Shown one piece after another: positions 1 to 8,203 of a stretch of DNA of 64,000 nucleotides. The notes under the pieces were generated by a model. That model did not search any database. It saw nothing but the letters and a program-made list of their open reading frames with translations, and was not told where the DNA came from. Origin of the DNA: Celeribacter halophilus (GTDB taxonomy: Bacteria > Pseudomonadota > Alphaproteobacteria > Rhodobacterales > Rhodobacteraceae); contig NZ_FORY01000005.1 of NCBI RefSeq assembly GCF_900114135.1, positions 211,491 through 275,490 on the forward strand, given 5' to 3'. The position numbers and the translations under genes were made by a program. Each line of letters opens with the position of its first letter. Position 1 is the stretch's first letter.

Positions 1-641
1 TTGCGGAAATTGTTCGCGATTACCTTCTGGCCGATGGTATGGCGGTAGATCATCTGCCGGACGGTGGAGAAGCGGTCGCACAGATTTGTTCCGGCAGCTA
101 TGATCTGGTCATTCTGGACCTCATGCTTCCCAAAGTGGACGGATTGACCATTTGCCGCGAAGTGCGAGCCAGCAATACAACCCCGATCATCATGACCACC
201 GCCAAGGTCGAAGAAATCGATCGACTGCTAGGCCTTGAGCTTGGTGCGGACGATTACCTATGCAAACCGTACTCCCCAAGAGAACTTGTCGCGCGCACCC
301 GTGCCGTTCTGCGCAGATCACAAGCACCGCAAGCACCTCAAGCGGCCAGTGATAGTAACAAAGGACTGTTCGTCGATCATGACCGGTGGCGTGTAACCTT
401 GGATGGTCAGAACCTTGACCTGACACGGCGGGAATTCAAAATTCTGGCCACTCTTCATGCCCATCCGGGAAGGGTCTATTCCCGCGACCAACTCTTGGCG
501 TTGGCTTTTCCCGATGATGCTGATGTCTATGATCGCACAGTCGACAGCCACATCCGCAACATCCGCCGCAAATGCGAGGCGGTTTCAGACTGGAATCCGG
601 TGCGGTCCGTCTATGGTGTCGGATATGCGTTTGAAGACTAA
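1..641 (+). CDS. OmpR-family response regulator (5' truncated by window edge)
   Basis: The reading frame is open to the first base (frame 3) and already inside the receiver domain, so the true start lies outside the window. The receiver shows the phospho-acceptor segment LVILDLMLPK and the conserved Lys in LCKPYSP. A winged-helix DNA-binding domain follows, with RREFKIL and the C-terminal DSHIRNIRRK and VYGVGYAF motifs typical of OmpR/PhoB proteins. No partner kinase is visible downstream, so one may lie upstream of the window. It precedes the exported-protein genes at 847-2351 in the same direction with a gap of about 200 bp and may regulate them; that link is inferred from position only. 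Confidence 0.9.
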   Translation, partial: AEIVRDYLLADGMAVDHLPDGGEAVAQICSGSYDLVILDLMLPKVDGLTICREVRASNTTPIIMTTAKVEEIDRLLGLELGADDYLCKPYSPRELVARTRAVLRRSQAPQAPQAASDSNKGLFVDHDRWRVTLDGQNLDLTRREFKILATLHAHPGRVYSRDQLLALAFPDDADVYDRTVDSHIRNIRRKCEAVSDWNPVRSVYGVGYAFED

Positions 642-846
642 GGATCAAGGGCGCAGCCATGCCTCACATTCATGCCAACCGGCTTTAGCAGCCCTCCTGT
701 AAATTCCGTTGCGCCGCTGTGTTTATCCACCAACAAAGCGTGTTTTTTGTCAATCTGCATCAAAACTGCAAATTTGCTGCAATCTTACTGCGCATAGAGG
801 GCGCATACCGGATGCATCGAAACAGAATGCACAACGAGAGGCACAA

Positions 847-1149
847 ATGAACACGCAGACCTTCCTTCTCACCGCAACCTTGGCTCTGACCAGCGGCCTT
901 GCGGCCCAAGCAGAAACACGCACCATGGATTTTGCAAGCACAGCCGACGGCTATCTGATCCTTGCGCAATCCTCGGGTGGACAGCAACAACGCCCGCCGA
1001 GCGAAGCGATGGATGCCTGTTCCGGCAAGTCTTCGGGTGCCTCCTGCAGCTTCTCGGGTCGCGATGGAGAATCCATGTCCGGCACCTGTAGCTCACCTGA
1101 TTCAAACGCCCCTCTGGCTTGCACTCCCGAAGGCGGACCGCGCAGCTAA
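847..1149 (+). CDS. Small exported Cys-containing protein, function unknown
   Basis: Encodes 100 residues. The ATG at 847 is preferred over an upstream in-frame start at 709 because it follows an AGAGG ribosome site and opens a clean signal peptide (hydrophobic LLTATLALTSGLA, cleavage likely after AQA near residue 22). The mature part holds four cysteines in a compact pattern (DACSGKSSGASCSFSG, GTC, LACTPEGG), which suggests two disulfides in the periplasm or at the surface. The YHYH gene follows after 23 bp in the same direction, so they probably form an operon. I do not recognise an enzymatic function. Confidence 0.75.
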   Translation: MNTQTFLLTATLALTSGLAAQAETRTMDFASTADGYLILAQSSGGQQQRPPSEAMDACSGKSSGASCSFSGRDGESMSGTCSSPDSNAPLACTPEGGPRS

Positions 1150-1172
1150 CGCCGCCCCGAAAGGAACCCTAT

Positions 1173-2351
1173 ATGCCGACCCAGTTTTCCGTCCTCTCGC
1201 TCTTGCGACATGGCACAATCGTTTTGATGGTGCCTTCAGCGGCGATGGCCCACACAGACCTCTCGCGGTTTGAAGACAATATCTTCACCAGCGCCCCCGA
1301 AGTCGTGTCTTGCGCGCTTGAGGACGGGACCGAAGCATCCTGCTATAAAATCACCGTCAACTATCTGCCGGAAGGACTGGATATCGGTCCCTTTTGTCCG
1401 GTCACAATCGACGATGAAGGCGGTCTTTGGGATTGGGACGGAGAAAATGCCAAGCTCTACCGGATCGACAAAGACTTCCTGACTATGCTTGACGAACTGG
1501 GCTATCGCTTTTTTGACGAGGACGGCAATGTCTACATCGTAGACAATGCCAATACCCGCCCCGAAGCCGATCATGCCTGTATCAATGTGACGGCAGATCC
1601 CGATGTCACCGTGACGATGCTTCTGCCCATCGATCCGAAAATGGCCGAAGAACCCGAAGAGATTGGCACCGTGGGTAAAGTTGGTGTTGCACTGGACGGT
1701 GTTCCCGTTTTTGCAGATGCGCCCAGTGTGCTGGACACAGGTCATATGCCTGCGCTTGATCTGTGCGGCGGCCATATTGATCCCGGCGGCTGGTATCATT
1801 GGCATGCAACAGCCACGGATGTGAAGACCGTATTCGAAACCGAAGGCGTAGATGCCCACTGTCACCTTGAGCAGGATAAAACAGCACAGTTCGGTTACGC
1901 TTTTGACGGCTATCCCATGTTCGGCAGCGCTGAAGAAGATGGCTCCAAACCGGAAGACCTCGACACATGCAATGGTCATGTCGGGGAAACCTCACTTGGT
2001 ATCACCTATCACTACCACGCTTCCGAAGACTTCCCGAACCTGCCTCCCTGTTTGGTGGGTGTGCAGGCACAGGACAACTTCACCACCACAGCGTCCGTCG
2101 GCATCGGCGCCCCGCGCGGCGAGGATATGGGACATGCGGCAGGTCACGAAGGCACCATTGGAGCTGGTCACATGAACACCCCGCCGGGATTTGATGAAGC
2201 GGCCGAAAAACTCGGCGTGACCGCGACAGAACTTTTGCAGGCGCTCATATCGTCCAGCCAGGATCGTCCTGATCTTGCGATGGCGGCTGAAACGCTGGGT
2301 GTCAGCGAGAAGGCTTTGACCGAAGCCCTCCCCCAACCTCCGCGCCAATAG
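1173..2351 (+). CDS. Exported YHYH-domain protein
   Basis: 392 residues from the ATG at 1173, which follows AAGGAA. An N-terminal signal peptide ends near AMAHTD. The central part holds the His-rich YHYH fold: GGHIDPGGWYHWHAT, then AFDGYPMFGS, then CNGHVG and TYHYHAS near residue 285, followed by a conserved Cys (PPCLVG). The C-terminal tail has two related helical motifs, LGVTATELLQAL and LGVSEKALTEAL. YHYH proteins are common in marine bacteria but have no established activity; the His clusters suggest metal binding. A second YHYH gene lies convergently at 3099-4124. The first in-frame start at 1119 gives no signal peptide and was not used. Confidence 0.85.
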   Translation: MPTQFSVLSLLRHGTIVLMVPSAAMAHTDLSRFEDNIFTSAPEVVSCALEDGTEASCYKITVNYLPEGLDIGPFCPVTIDDEGGLWDWDGENAKLYRIDKDFLTMLDELGYRFFDEDGNVYIVDNANTRPEADHACINVTADPDVTVTMLLPIDPKMAEEPEEIGTVGKVGVALDGVPVFADAPSVLDTGHMPALDLCGGHIDPGGWYHWHATATDVKTVFETEGVDAHCHLEQDKTAQFGYAFDGYPMFGSAEEDGSKPEDLDTCNGHVGETSLGITYHYHASEDFPNLPPCLVGVQAQDNFTTTASVGIGAPRGEDMGHAAGHEGTIGAGHMNTPPGFDEAAEKLGVTATELLQALISSSQDRPDLAMAAETLGVSEKALTEALPQPPRQ

Positions 2352-2413
2352 GATCGGAGAAGAATACGGCAGATCAAGGGTTCACCCCCCCCCCGAAACC
2401 CTCGATTTGCCGT

Positions 2414-2451
2414 TTGCGGCGGGCGCTATCCATCCCGGATGCCCGCCGCAA
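2414..2451. terminator. Stem-loop between convergent genes
   Basis: A perfect 11-bp inverted repeat (TTGCGGCGGGC at 2414-2424, GCCCGCCGCAA at 2441-2451) with a 16-nt loop. It sits between the rightward YHYH gene and the leftward PEBP gene, where a bidirectional terminator is expected. No strong T tract follows on either side, so efficiency is uncertain. Confidence 0.45.
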
Positions 2452-2544
2452 CCATGTTTAAGCCATCTCTCTTGATCCGGCTCTGGTTTTCAGTCCCTTG
2501 GCCATTCAGGATGCCTTAGGCGTGGATGGTAAGCATATTCATAG

Positions 2545-3102
2545 TCAATTCCGAAACGTCAGGCTGCTTTGGTCTATCACAGTGCCTTCAATGGCTGTCA
2601 TCATTTTCCCCCAATCAACGGCGACACTGTCGAGATCGGGCAAGGTGTCTGGTGCTGCATCGAGTGCGTAGAGTGTGATCGTGTATTCATGCACCGCCGC
2701 ACCGGGGGAGCACGGTGGGGTGTAGCCTGTGAAGTTGCCATCCTTGTCAGACCCTTCATCGCCAATGGACGCGGGATTGCCTTTCGGGATCGCTTGCGTA
2801 TCAGTGGGTATGTTCCACAGAAGCCAGTATTGACTGGGGGCATCGCGCCCTTTGACGGTGCCGCGTGGATAATGATGCATGATCAATGCCAGACTTTTGG
2901 TCCCCGCAGGAATACCTGTCCATTCAAGAGGCGGCGACAGACCTTCACCGCCATCTCGGGTGCATTTCAGATCGGCGGGAAGATGACCGTCTTCTTCAAG
3001 GGCCGGACTGGTCAGTATAAAGACCGGCTCTGCTGCGGCACCCACCGCTATGCCGTTCAGCATAGTGAGAAAAGCCGCAGCAAGGAGAAAGGGGGATCTC
3101 AC
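2545..3102 (-). CDS. Exported PEBP/YbhB-YbcL family protein
   Basis: 185 residues with a signal peptide (LLAAAFLTMLNGIAVGAAAEP). The mature part has the phosphatidylethanolamine-binding-protein signature: SPPLEWTGIPAGTKSLALIMHHYPRG, then YWLLWNIP, then GYTPPCSPGAAVHEYTITLYALD. This bacterial branch (Raf-kinase-inhibitor-like) is of unknown ligand. Its start overlaps the stop of the upstream YHYH gene by 4 nt (ATGA), so the two are translationally coupled. Pairing of YHYH and PEBP-fold proteins suggests one extracytoplasmic function, which remains unknown. Confidence 0.9.
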   Translation of the reverse strand: MRSPFLLAAAFLTMLNGIAVGAAAEPVFILTSPALEEDGHLPADLKCTRDGGEGLSPPLEWTGIPAGTKSLALIMHHYPRGTVKGRDAPSQYWLLWNIPTDTQAIPKGNPASIGDEGSDKDGNFTGYTPPCSPGAAVHEYTITLYALDAAPDTLPDLDSVAVDWGKMMTAIEGTVIDQSSLTFRN

Positions 3103-4124
3103 CGACAGAACTCCCCGGTTTTGATTTCGCCACCATTGGTCACGGTCTTGGTTTCGAAATTGTAACAGTTCTCGGTATCAGACGGGCTGTAGCGAATGTA
3201 GTAATCCTCGCCCTGATAGCTGTAATCCATACTGCGACTGCCGTCCTCTTCTTGCGTGAAGATCAGGTTCTCGACGCCACCAGCGGGAGGACGTCCGGGC
3301 TCTGTCCCTTGCCCTGTGGCTGCATCGACCAAAGGTGCCGTGCGCGGCAGGTCACGCAAATCCTCGACCTCTCCCATCAGGCATTGCACGATATAGGGGG
3401 CGGCCTCGGAGGTATGGTAGCGATAGCCGAAGGTCTCGTCCGTCTGGCCGTTGCAGACATCCAGCATCCCCTCGACAATCGGTGTGCCGTCGGGATTGTT
3501 GTCGCCATAGATCGGGAAACCGTCGAAGGCCCATCCGATGATCGCATCGTCGCCTGCGTTTTCCATGTTTGCGATCATACAGACGGGCTTCATATGATAG
3601 TGATAATCATCGCCGCGCCCCGCGTGACCGCCGCAGGCATCTAGCTGTTGTGTCTGATAGGTATCGTGCTGGGTCTGGTAGTGATAGAGATCTTCCTGTG
3701 TCATCTCACCGCCGCCGGTATAGTCGAAGATCGGCACGCCATTGACCGCCACGCCAAGGGCCGCGTCACGGGTTTGCGGTGTGTCGCCCAGCACCGGCTC
3801 CAGCGGGATCGGCGCATCATACTGTTTGGCGGGCACGGGGATTTGCTCGTTCGTGCCAACGATGCCGGTCATCATCTCGTGATCGGGATAGGTGTTCGAC
3901 GAAATGATCGCCTTTCCATCGTCGCAAGTGACCGTCACCTTGTCGGAAAAGCCCGCCTCTGCGACCGAGGCTTTCACCGCCTCGCAACGGGCCTCTGCAT
4001 CGAGAGTTTGATCGCTATGCACATGATCCTCATGCGCTTGCAAAGGCGCGGCGAAGGCCGTGACCGAGCCAAAGAGCACGGCAAGCGTGCCAAGTTTGCG
4101 GGTGATGGAGGCGGGCAATGTCAT
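3099..4124 (-). CDS. Exported YHYH-domain protein (second copy)
   Basis: 341 residues, signal peptide ending near PLQAHEDH. YHYH features include GVPIFDYTGGG, LDACGGHAGRGDDYHYHMKPVC (residues about 160-180), GWAFDGFPIYGDN and TFGYRYHTSEAAPYIVQCLMG. A divergent paralogue of the protein at 1173-2351 rather than a recent duplicate. The C-terminal third is Cys-poor and predicted soluble. It is first of a leftward pair with the PEBP gene. Its promoter probably lies in the 77-bp gap after the gene ending at 4202. Confidence 0.85.
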   Translation of the reverse strand: MTLPASITRKLGTLAVLFGSVTAFAAPLQAHEDHVHSDQTLDAEARCEAVKASVAEAGFSDKVTVTCDDGKAIISSNTYPDHEMMTGIVGTNEQIPVPAKQYDAPIPLEPVLGDTPQTRDAALGVAVNGVPIFDYTGGGEMTQEDLYHYQTQHDTYQTQQLDACGGHAGRGDDYHYHMKPVCMIANMENAGDDAIIGWAFDGFPIYGDNNPDGTPIVEGMLDVCNGQTDETFGYRYHTSEAAPYIVQCLMGEVEDLRDLPRTAPLVDAATGQGTEPGRPPAGGVENLIFTQEEDGSRSMDYSYQGEDYYIRYSPSDTENCYNFETKTVTNGGEIKTGEFCR

Positions 4125-4201
4125 GGGGTTTTCTTTCTAATGACGGATGTTGGGATTCCTGCCCCCGAAGGAGCAGTCCGCGTGTTCGCAAGATGGTCTC
4201 G

Positions 4202-4843
4202 TTATTCCACAGTCAGACGGCACAGGATCGTATTGTCCGTCTTCAGGTCCGGCCCCCAGATCAGCTTGGCTGTCGGATCCCAGTCGATCTGGTCATATCC
4301 GTCTTTCGGGCTGACCTCGCGGGCGCTGTGTTCGGTGGCGGCGATCCACCCGGATGCATCGAAATCCGCGGCATCCCAGCCTTCGGGCGCTTCCGTGATC
4401 TCGAACGCACAGGCACCTTCCCCCGCCACGGGGTCGCTTTCGTCAGCACAGACCGGATCAAGGGGAGCCTTGTGGATGACGAGGCATTGCCAGTCGGAGC
4501 TCGACACAGCGACAAGCGCCCCATCGGCATCATGAATCTGTGCGATTGCCCCGCCATCGCCCATCTGTTGGCGGCGCGTGCCGATATATTCGAGACCGGT
4601 ATCGTTTTGCTTGAAGTCCTTCATAGTCAAACCGATTACAAAGGGCCGCTCTGCCTCGAAGGTAAAGCTTTCCGCATTGAACGAGCGCTCCGTCGTAATC
4701 GGAACGCTGTCCTCCGCCACCTGCACGCCGTCGACACTCATAGAGAACCAGTTATCTACCCAGACATCGGCGGAGAAAGTTTCGCCATAGGCGGCGTTGG
4801 CTAGAACTGTGCAAGCGGCCAGAAGGGTGCGTTTGAAATGCAT
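4202..4843 (-). CDS. Exported protein of unknown function
   Basis: 213 residues from the ATG at 4843. The frame stays open far upstream, but only this start (or an ATG two codons earlier at 4849) follows an AAGGA site at good spacing and gives a signal peptide (TLLAACTVLANAAYGE). The C-terminal half carries a WDAADFDASGW segment and WDPTAKLIWGPDL, with paired cysteines (WQCLVIH, DPVCADE, GACAFEI, ILCRLTV), which looks like a secreted beta-sandwich. I cannot assign a family. It runs divergently from the response regulator at 5062, so the 218-bp gap between them likely holds both promoters and may place it under that system. Confidence 0.75.
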   Translation of the reverse strand: MHFKRTLLAACTVLANAAYGETFSADVWVDNWFSMSVDGVQVAEDSVPITTERSFNAESFTFEAERPFVIGLTMKDFKQNDTGLEYIGTRRQQMGDGGAIAQIHDADGALVAVSSSDWQCLVIHKAPLDPVCADESDPVAGEGACAFEITEAPEGWDAADFDASGWIAATEHSAREVSPKDGYDQIDWDPTAKLIWGPDLKTDNTILCRLTVE

Positions 4844-5061
4844 GATCATATTCCTTGTTCTCGGGCGCAAAGCCTCGTCTGTTTCCATACATAGCCCCAT
4901 GACTTTGCCGAGGCCTGAAACGAAGCTTACAAATTTGTAAGCTATTTGCCTTTTGTCCTCGTGGCTATTGAGGACTATGAACGGGTTAGGGAATGACTGA
5001 ATGTTGCCCATAAACGGGCAGATCAACACGCAGGCGACAATCCGCAAGGATAAGACAGCAT

Positions 5062-5745
5062 ATGAAAATCCTCCTGTTGGAAGACGACCTTGAAATCGGC
5101 GCATGGGTGCGTGACGGGCTGCGCCGGTCCGGTCATGTGGTTGACTGGTTGCAAGATGGGCGCGAGGCGCTGATTGCGGCAACGAGTTCCGATTACGATC
5201 TCCTGATCCTTGACCGCATGACGCCCGGTCTTGACGGACTGTCCCTGTTGCGCGCCATTCGTGCGGCCAAGAACAATGTGCCGGTCCTGCTTTTGACGGC
5301 ACTTGGGGATGTTGATGACAGGGTCGAAGGTCTGCACGCCGGCGCGGATGATTACTTGCCCAAACCTTTTGCGTTTACCGAGCTTGATGCGCGTGTTGCC
5401 GCTCTGGGGCGGCGTCATGTCGATTTGTCCAACGCGGACGAAACCACACTTGTTGCGGGTGACATCCGGCTCGACCTGCTCAAACAACGATGTGTGCGGC
5501 AAGGCAAACTGGTCGATCTGAACCCGAAGGAATTTCGCCTTTTGGAAGCGTTCGTGCGTTCGAACGGGCGGGTGCTGACGCGCACAATGTTGTTGGAAAA
5601 GGTCTGGGATATGAATTTCGATCCGACCACCAGCATCGTGGAAACCCATGTCAGCCGCCTGCGCGCCAAGATCGAGAGGCCCTTTGGCGACACTGTCATC
5701 AGGACCAGACGCGGGGCGGGCTATGTCTTTGAACCAGTTTCCTGA
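5062..5745 (+). CDS. OmpR-family response regulator
   Basis: 227 residues. Receiver domain with the acidic pair LEDD, phospho-acceptor Asp51 (LLILDRMTPG), Thr in LLLTALG and Lys in LPKPFAF. Winged-helix output domain from about residue 125, ending in ETHVSRLRAKI and RRGAGYVFEP. The subgroup resembles the QseB/TctD/PmrA type. It overlaps the start of the downstream kinase by 23 nt, which makes it a two-component operon. Targets probably include the divergent exported-protein genes at 2545-4843, by position only. Confidence 0.93.
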   Translation: MKILLLEDDLEIGAWVRDGLRRSGHVVDWLQDGREALIAATSSDYDLLILDRMTPGLDGLSLLRAIRAAKNNVPVLLLTALGDVDDRVEGLHAGADDYLPKPFAFTELDARVAALGRRHVDLSNADETTLVAGDIRLDLLKQRCVRQGKLVDLNPKEFRLLEAFVRSNGRVLTRTMLLEKVWDMNFDPTTSIVETHVSRLRAKIERPFGDTVIRTRRGAGYVFEPVS

Positions 5746-7078
5746 TCTGGCCGCGATCTCACGCATGTCGGCCATGCGGCAGGCCATTACAATCACGATT
5801 GCCTTTCTCCTGATCCTTGTGGTGGCAGGAGCGATAGCCATCTCTGGTTTTGAACGCGAGACGCAAAGACGGATTGAGGATGAACTCCAGATCCGTTTTG
5901 CCGAAGTCCGCGCCGACATCGAGCGTCTCGGGTTCGATCCTGCCCGCTATCCTGACGCCAAGAACGAACGAGTCGAATATTTTCCCGGACGCAAGGACAT
6001 TGCGGAGGGAATTCACAATTCTCTGGAACTTGACTGGCGTTTCTGGCAGCGTGGGCAGCCCGCGTCACCGCAGGAAGGCGAGCTTGGCGGATACGAGGAC
6101 TGGATCTATCTGGCCGGTCCGGTGAGAGGCGGGCAGTTAATCGTGGCCACGGACCTGCGCCGTCAGGACGATTTCCTGCAAATCATGCTGGAAACCATGG
6201 GGCTTGTCGGGCTCGGGGCGGCGTTCTCCGCGCTTTGTCTGGGCCTTTACTTGGGAGCGCGAACGCAGCGCCGGATCAACGCGATATCCGGTGCTCTTGG
6301 CAGCTTCGGCGCTGGTGATCTGTCAGCGCGCGTAGGAGGCTCCACACGCCACGATGACCTTGGTGATCTGTCGCGGCAACTGGATGCAACACTCGATCAA
6401 CTTGACGCACTTATCCGGCAATCTCGGGATTTTGCCAGTAATATCGCCCATGATCTCAAAACTCCTCTGGCGCGTCTGCGTATCCGGTTGGATCAAGCTT
6501 TGATGGCGAGTGAAGATGGTGGCAACAGCACAACGTCTATTGAAGCCGCCATAACGCAGGCAGAACAGATTACCGCAATCTTTGATGCTTTCCTGCGCAT
6601 CGCCAAGCTTGAAACAGGCACGGCGCGGGCCTCTTTTGCGCCAGTGGATTTGGGGCAGGTCGCGGAAGATATGTTCGACACCTATCGCTATGTGGTCGAG
6701 GACACCGGGCGGCGTTTGATGCTGGACAAAACCGATCCCGTAGTCGTGTCGGGAGATCGAGTCCTGTTGATGCAGGCGATCGCCAACTTGCTGGAAAACG
6801 CGACCCGCCATACCCCCAAGGGCACGAGGATCTGGATTTTAGCCCATGGTCGACAGATTGGTGTGGCAGATGACGGGCCGGGCATCCCGCCTGAAGAATT
6901 CGGCCACGTCACGCAACCTCTCTACCGCTTGGAACGCAGCCGAACCACCGAAGGCGTGGGGCTGGGGCTTTCGCTCGTCAAAACCATCGCAAATCTGCAT
7001 GGCACGGAGTTGGTGTTTTCGGAAAACCCTCAACTGCCGATAAAGGCAGGGCTCTACGTTCAGATTGGAATGCCATAA
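5723..7078 (+). CDS. Sensor histidine kinase, partner of the regulator at 5062
   Basis: 451 residues from the ATG at 5723, inside the 3' end of the regulator gene and after GGGGCGGG. Transmembrane helix 1 is at about 21-40, a short periplasmic domain of about 115 residues follows, and helix 2 is at about 157-178. Then come a HAMP-like linker, the HisKA H-box with His243 (SNIAHDLKTPLARLR), the N-box (NLLENATRHTPKG), G1 (VADDGPGIPP) and G2 (GVGLGLSLVKTIA). All catalytic boxes are intact. The periplasmic domain matches no sensor family I know, so the signal is open. Confidence 0.92.
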   Translation: MSLNQFPDLAAISRMSAMRQAITITIAFLLILVVAGAIAISGFERETQRRIEDELQIRFAEVRADIERLGFDPARYPDAKNERVEYFPGRKDIAEGIHNSLELDWRFWQRGQPASPQEGELGGYEDWIYLAGPVRGGQLIVATDLRRQDDFLQIMLETMGLVGLGAAFSALCLGLYLGARTQRRINAISGALGSFGAGDLSARVGGSTRHDDLGDLSRQLDATLDQLDALIRQSRDFASNIAHDLKTPLARLRIRLDQALMASEDGGNSTTSIEAAITQAEQITAIFDAFLRIAKLETGTARASFAPVDLGQVAEDMFDTYRYVVEDTGRRLMLDKTDPVVVSGDRVLLMQAIANLLENATRHTPKGTRIWILAHGRQIGVADDGPGIPPEEFGHVTQPLYRLERSRTTEGVGLGLSLVKTIANLHGTELVFSENPQLPIKAGLYVQIGMP

Positions 7079-7415
7079 CCCATCAAATGATGCTTGTCGG
7101 TATGGGAGCAAATACTATCCAGATCAACAAACCGACCAACCGAGCGTAGCAACTGGTCTTGTGGGACATGATCCTAGAGCGAGAACTTGTAGAACAATGC
7201 GCCCTTTCACGTCCTAGAGCGCAGAGCAATATCCTCGAACATCAGATTAAATGACTTCTGTGATCTGGAAGGCCCACAGGCCCCGTATACCGAGCACATT
7301 GTGCACTTCATCAGGATCCCAAATCAACTTAAAGCTTGAGGTAGTGAAACACCTAAGCCCAAAATATCTTGGTCACAAACCTGACGATCAGGTCGTTTTC
7401 ATGAGACGTTCAACA
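7079..7415. other. Non-coding chromosomal flank of the transposon
   Basis: No convincing gene. The motif CCTAGAGCG occurs twice, near 7171 and 7213. The stretch ends at the target duplication. Before insertion this DNA would have run directly into the tRNA-Arg gene now at 33926. Confidence 0.6.
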
Positions 7416-7420
7416 AAAAG
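7416..7420. repeat. Left target-site duplication AAAAG
   Basis: AAAAG immediately precedes the TGTC terminus. The same five bases follow the other terminus at 33917-33921. Five bp is the duplication length expected for Tn7-like transposition. Confidence 0.8.
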
Positions 7421-7448
7421 TGTCGAATGCCGCGCATTTCCGACTCTT
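7421..7448. repeat. Left terminal inverted repeat
   Basis: Starts TGTCGAATGCC and contains CCGACT at 7440-7445. Aligned without gaps to the reverse complement of 33889-33916, 20 of 28 positions agree, including TGTC, ATGCC, GCA and CCGACT. Confidence 0.8.
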
Positions 7449-7524
7449 CCCGACGAATTTTCTGAATCTTCTCAGAGGACCGCGCCAAGCAATTCCGACC
7501 CAAATGCCAAGCATTTCTGACCCA
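7429..7524. repeat. Putative TnsB-binding site array at the left end
   Basis: Three related 19-mers: 7429-7447 (GCCGCGCATTTCCGACTCT), 7484-7502 (GCCAAGCAATTCCGACCCA) and 7506-7524 (GCCAAGCATTTCTGACCCA). The last two share 17 of 19 positions. The right end has a matching unit GCCAAGCAAAACCGACTTT (reverse strand, about 33890-33908). Repeated transposase sites just inside each end are a hallmark of Tn7-like elements; binding by this TnsB is inferred. Confidence 0.65.
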
Positions 7525-7673
7525 ACCGGACCTTCGGCACCAAGGCGCAAGAAGGGTCGCTATGTACAGGGGAGCGAGCGTGGTTCCCGAGCAGTCTGCC
7601 ATCACGTCTCCTGACGCTTCCCGCCCAGACCTGCCGTTAGCTAAATACCCGAAAATCTACGAATGCAGCCTGC

Positions 7674-8018
7674 TTATCTGACATTCTTACCAATGAAGCG
7701 TCGTTCGGAGATTTCGGTATCGTTGGCTTCGTACCATTCCCTAATGGTTCTTATCAGCGTTGACAAAGCAAAGCCCCGGCTCGTTCGCACATCAAGCATT
7801 GCAAAGCCTTCCGTGAACTTCACAGCGTCTTCCCCAATAGCCGTAAATTCAAACTGCCCGGTAGAATACTCATCATCTGGATCATAGCCTACGACATGCC
7901 AAGCGCCGATGATTTCACCGTCGCGAGTAATGACCTCGCCTTGCGACAGGCGCGGATCGTACCCACTGTACATCCACTCATCGTGGCCTACGAAGTTGAT
8001 TGGATAAATTAGTTCCAT
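7674..8018 (-). CDS. Hypothetical protein, first cargo gene at the left end
   Basis: 114 residues starting MELIYPINFVGHDEW, predicted soluble, acidic, mixed alpha/beta, no signal peptide. It contains GEVITRDGEIIGAWHVVGYDPDDEYSTGQFEF, which reads like a small beta-barrel core, and a helical C-terminus (LIRTIREWYEAND). Composition is protein-like and no better frame overlaps. Family not recognised. It is transcribed leftward toward the transposon end, as is the retron gene beside it. Confidence 0.6.
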   Translation of the reverse strand: MELIYPINFVGHDEWMYSGYDPRLSQGEVITRDGEIIGAWHVVGYDPDDEYSTGQFEFTAIGEDAVKFTEGFAMLDVRTSRGFALSTLIRTIREWYEANDTEISERRFIGKNVR

Positions 8019-8203
8019 CGTGTGAGACTGCGCGAAGATGCATTCCAGTGCAAGTCGTCACCCACAATTCGAAGGCTTGCATCGGCCCTAAGCGGCCGTT
8101 CGTGTAACTTGCGGCGGATGACGGCTCTAAGCCCTATGCTGATGCGGGATCTATTGCTGCGGGGTCGCCACGTGGCAGGCCCGTAAACGGGTTCGCGAGT
8201 TAC

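Noticed and set aside
709..846. Upstream extension of the small exported protein
   Set aside because: It would bury the signal peptide; the start at 847 has its own ribosome site.
4202..5302. One 366-residue gene
   Set aside because: The first 150 codons antisense to the response regulator lack a ribosome site and coding character; the signal peptide and AAGGA place the start at 4843.
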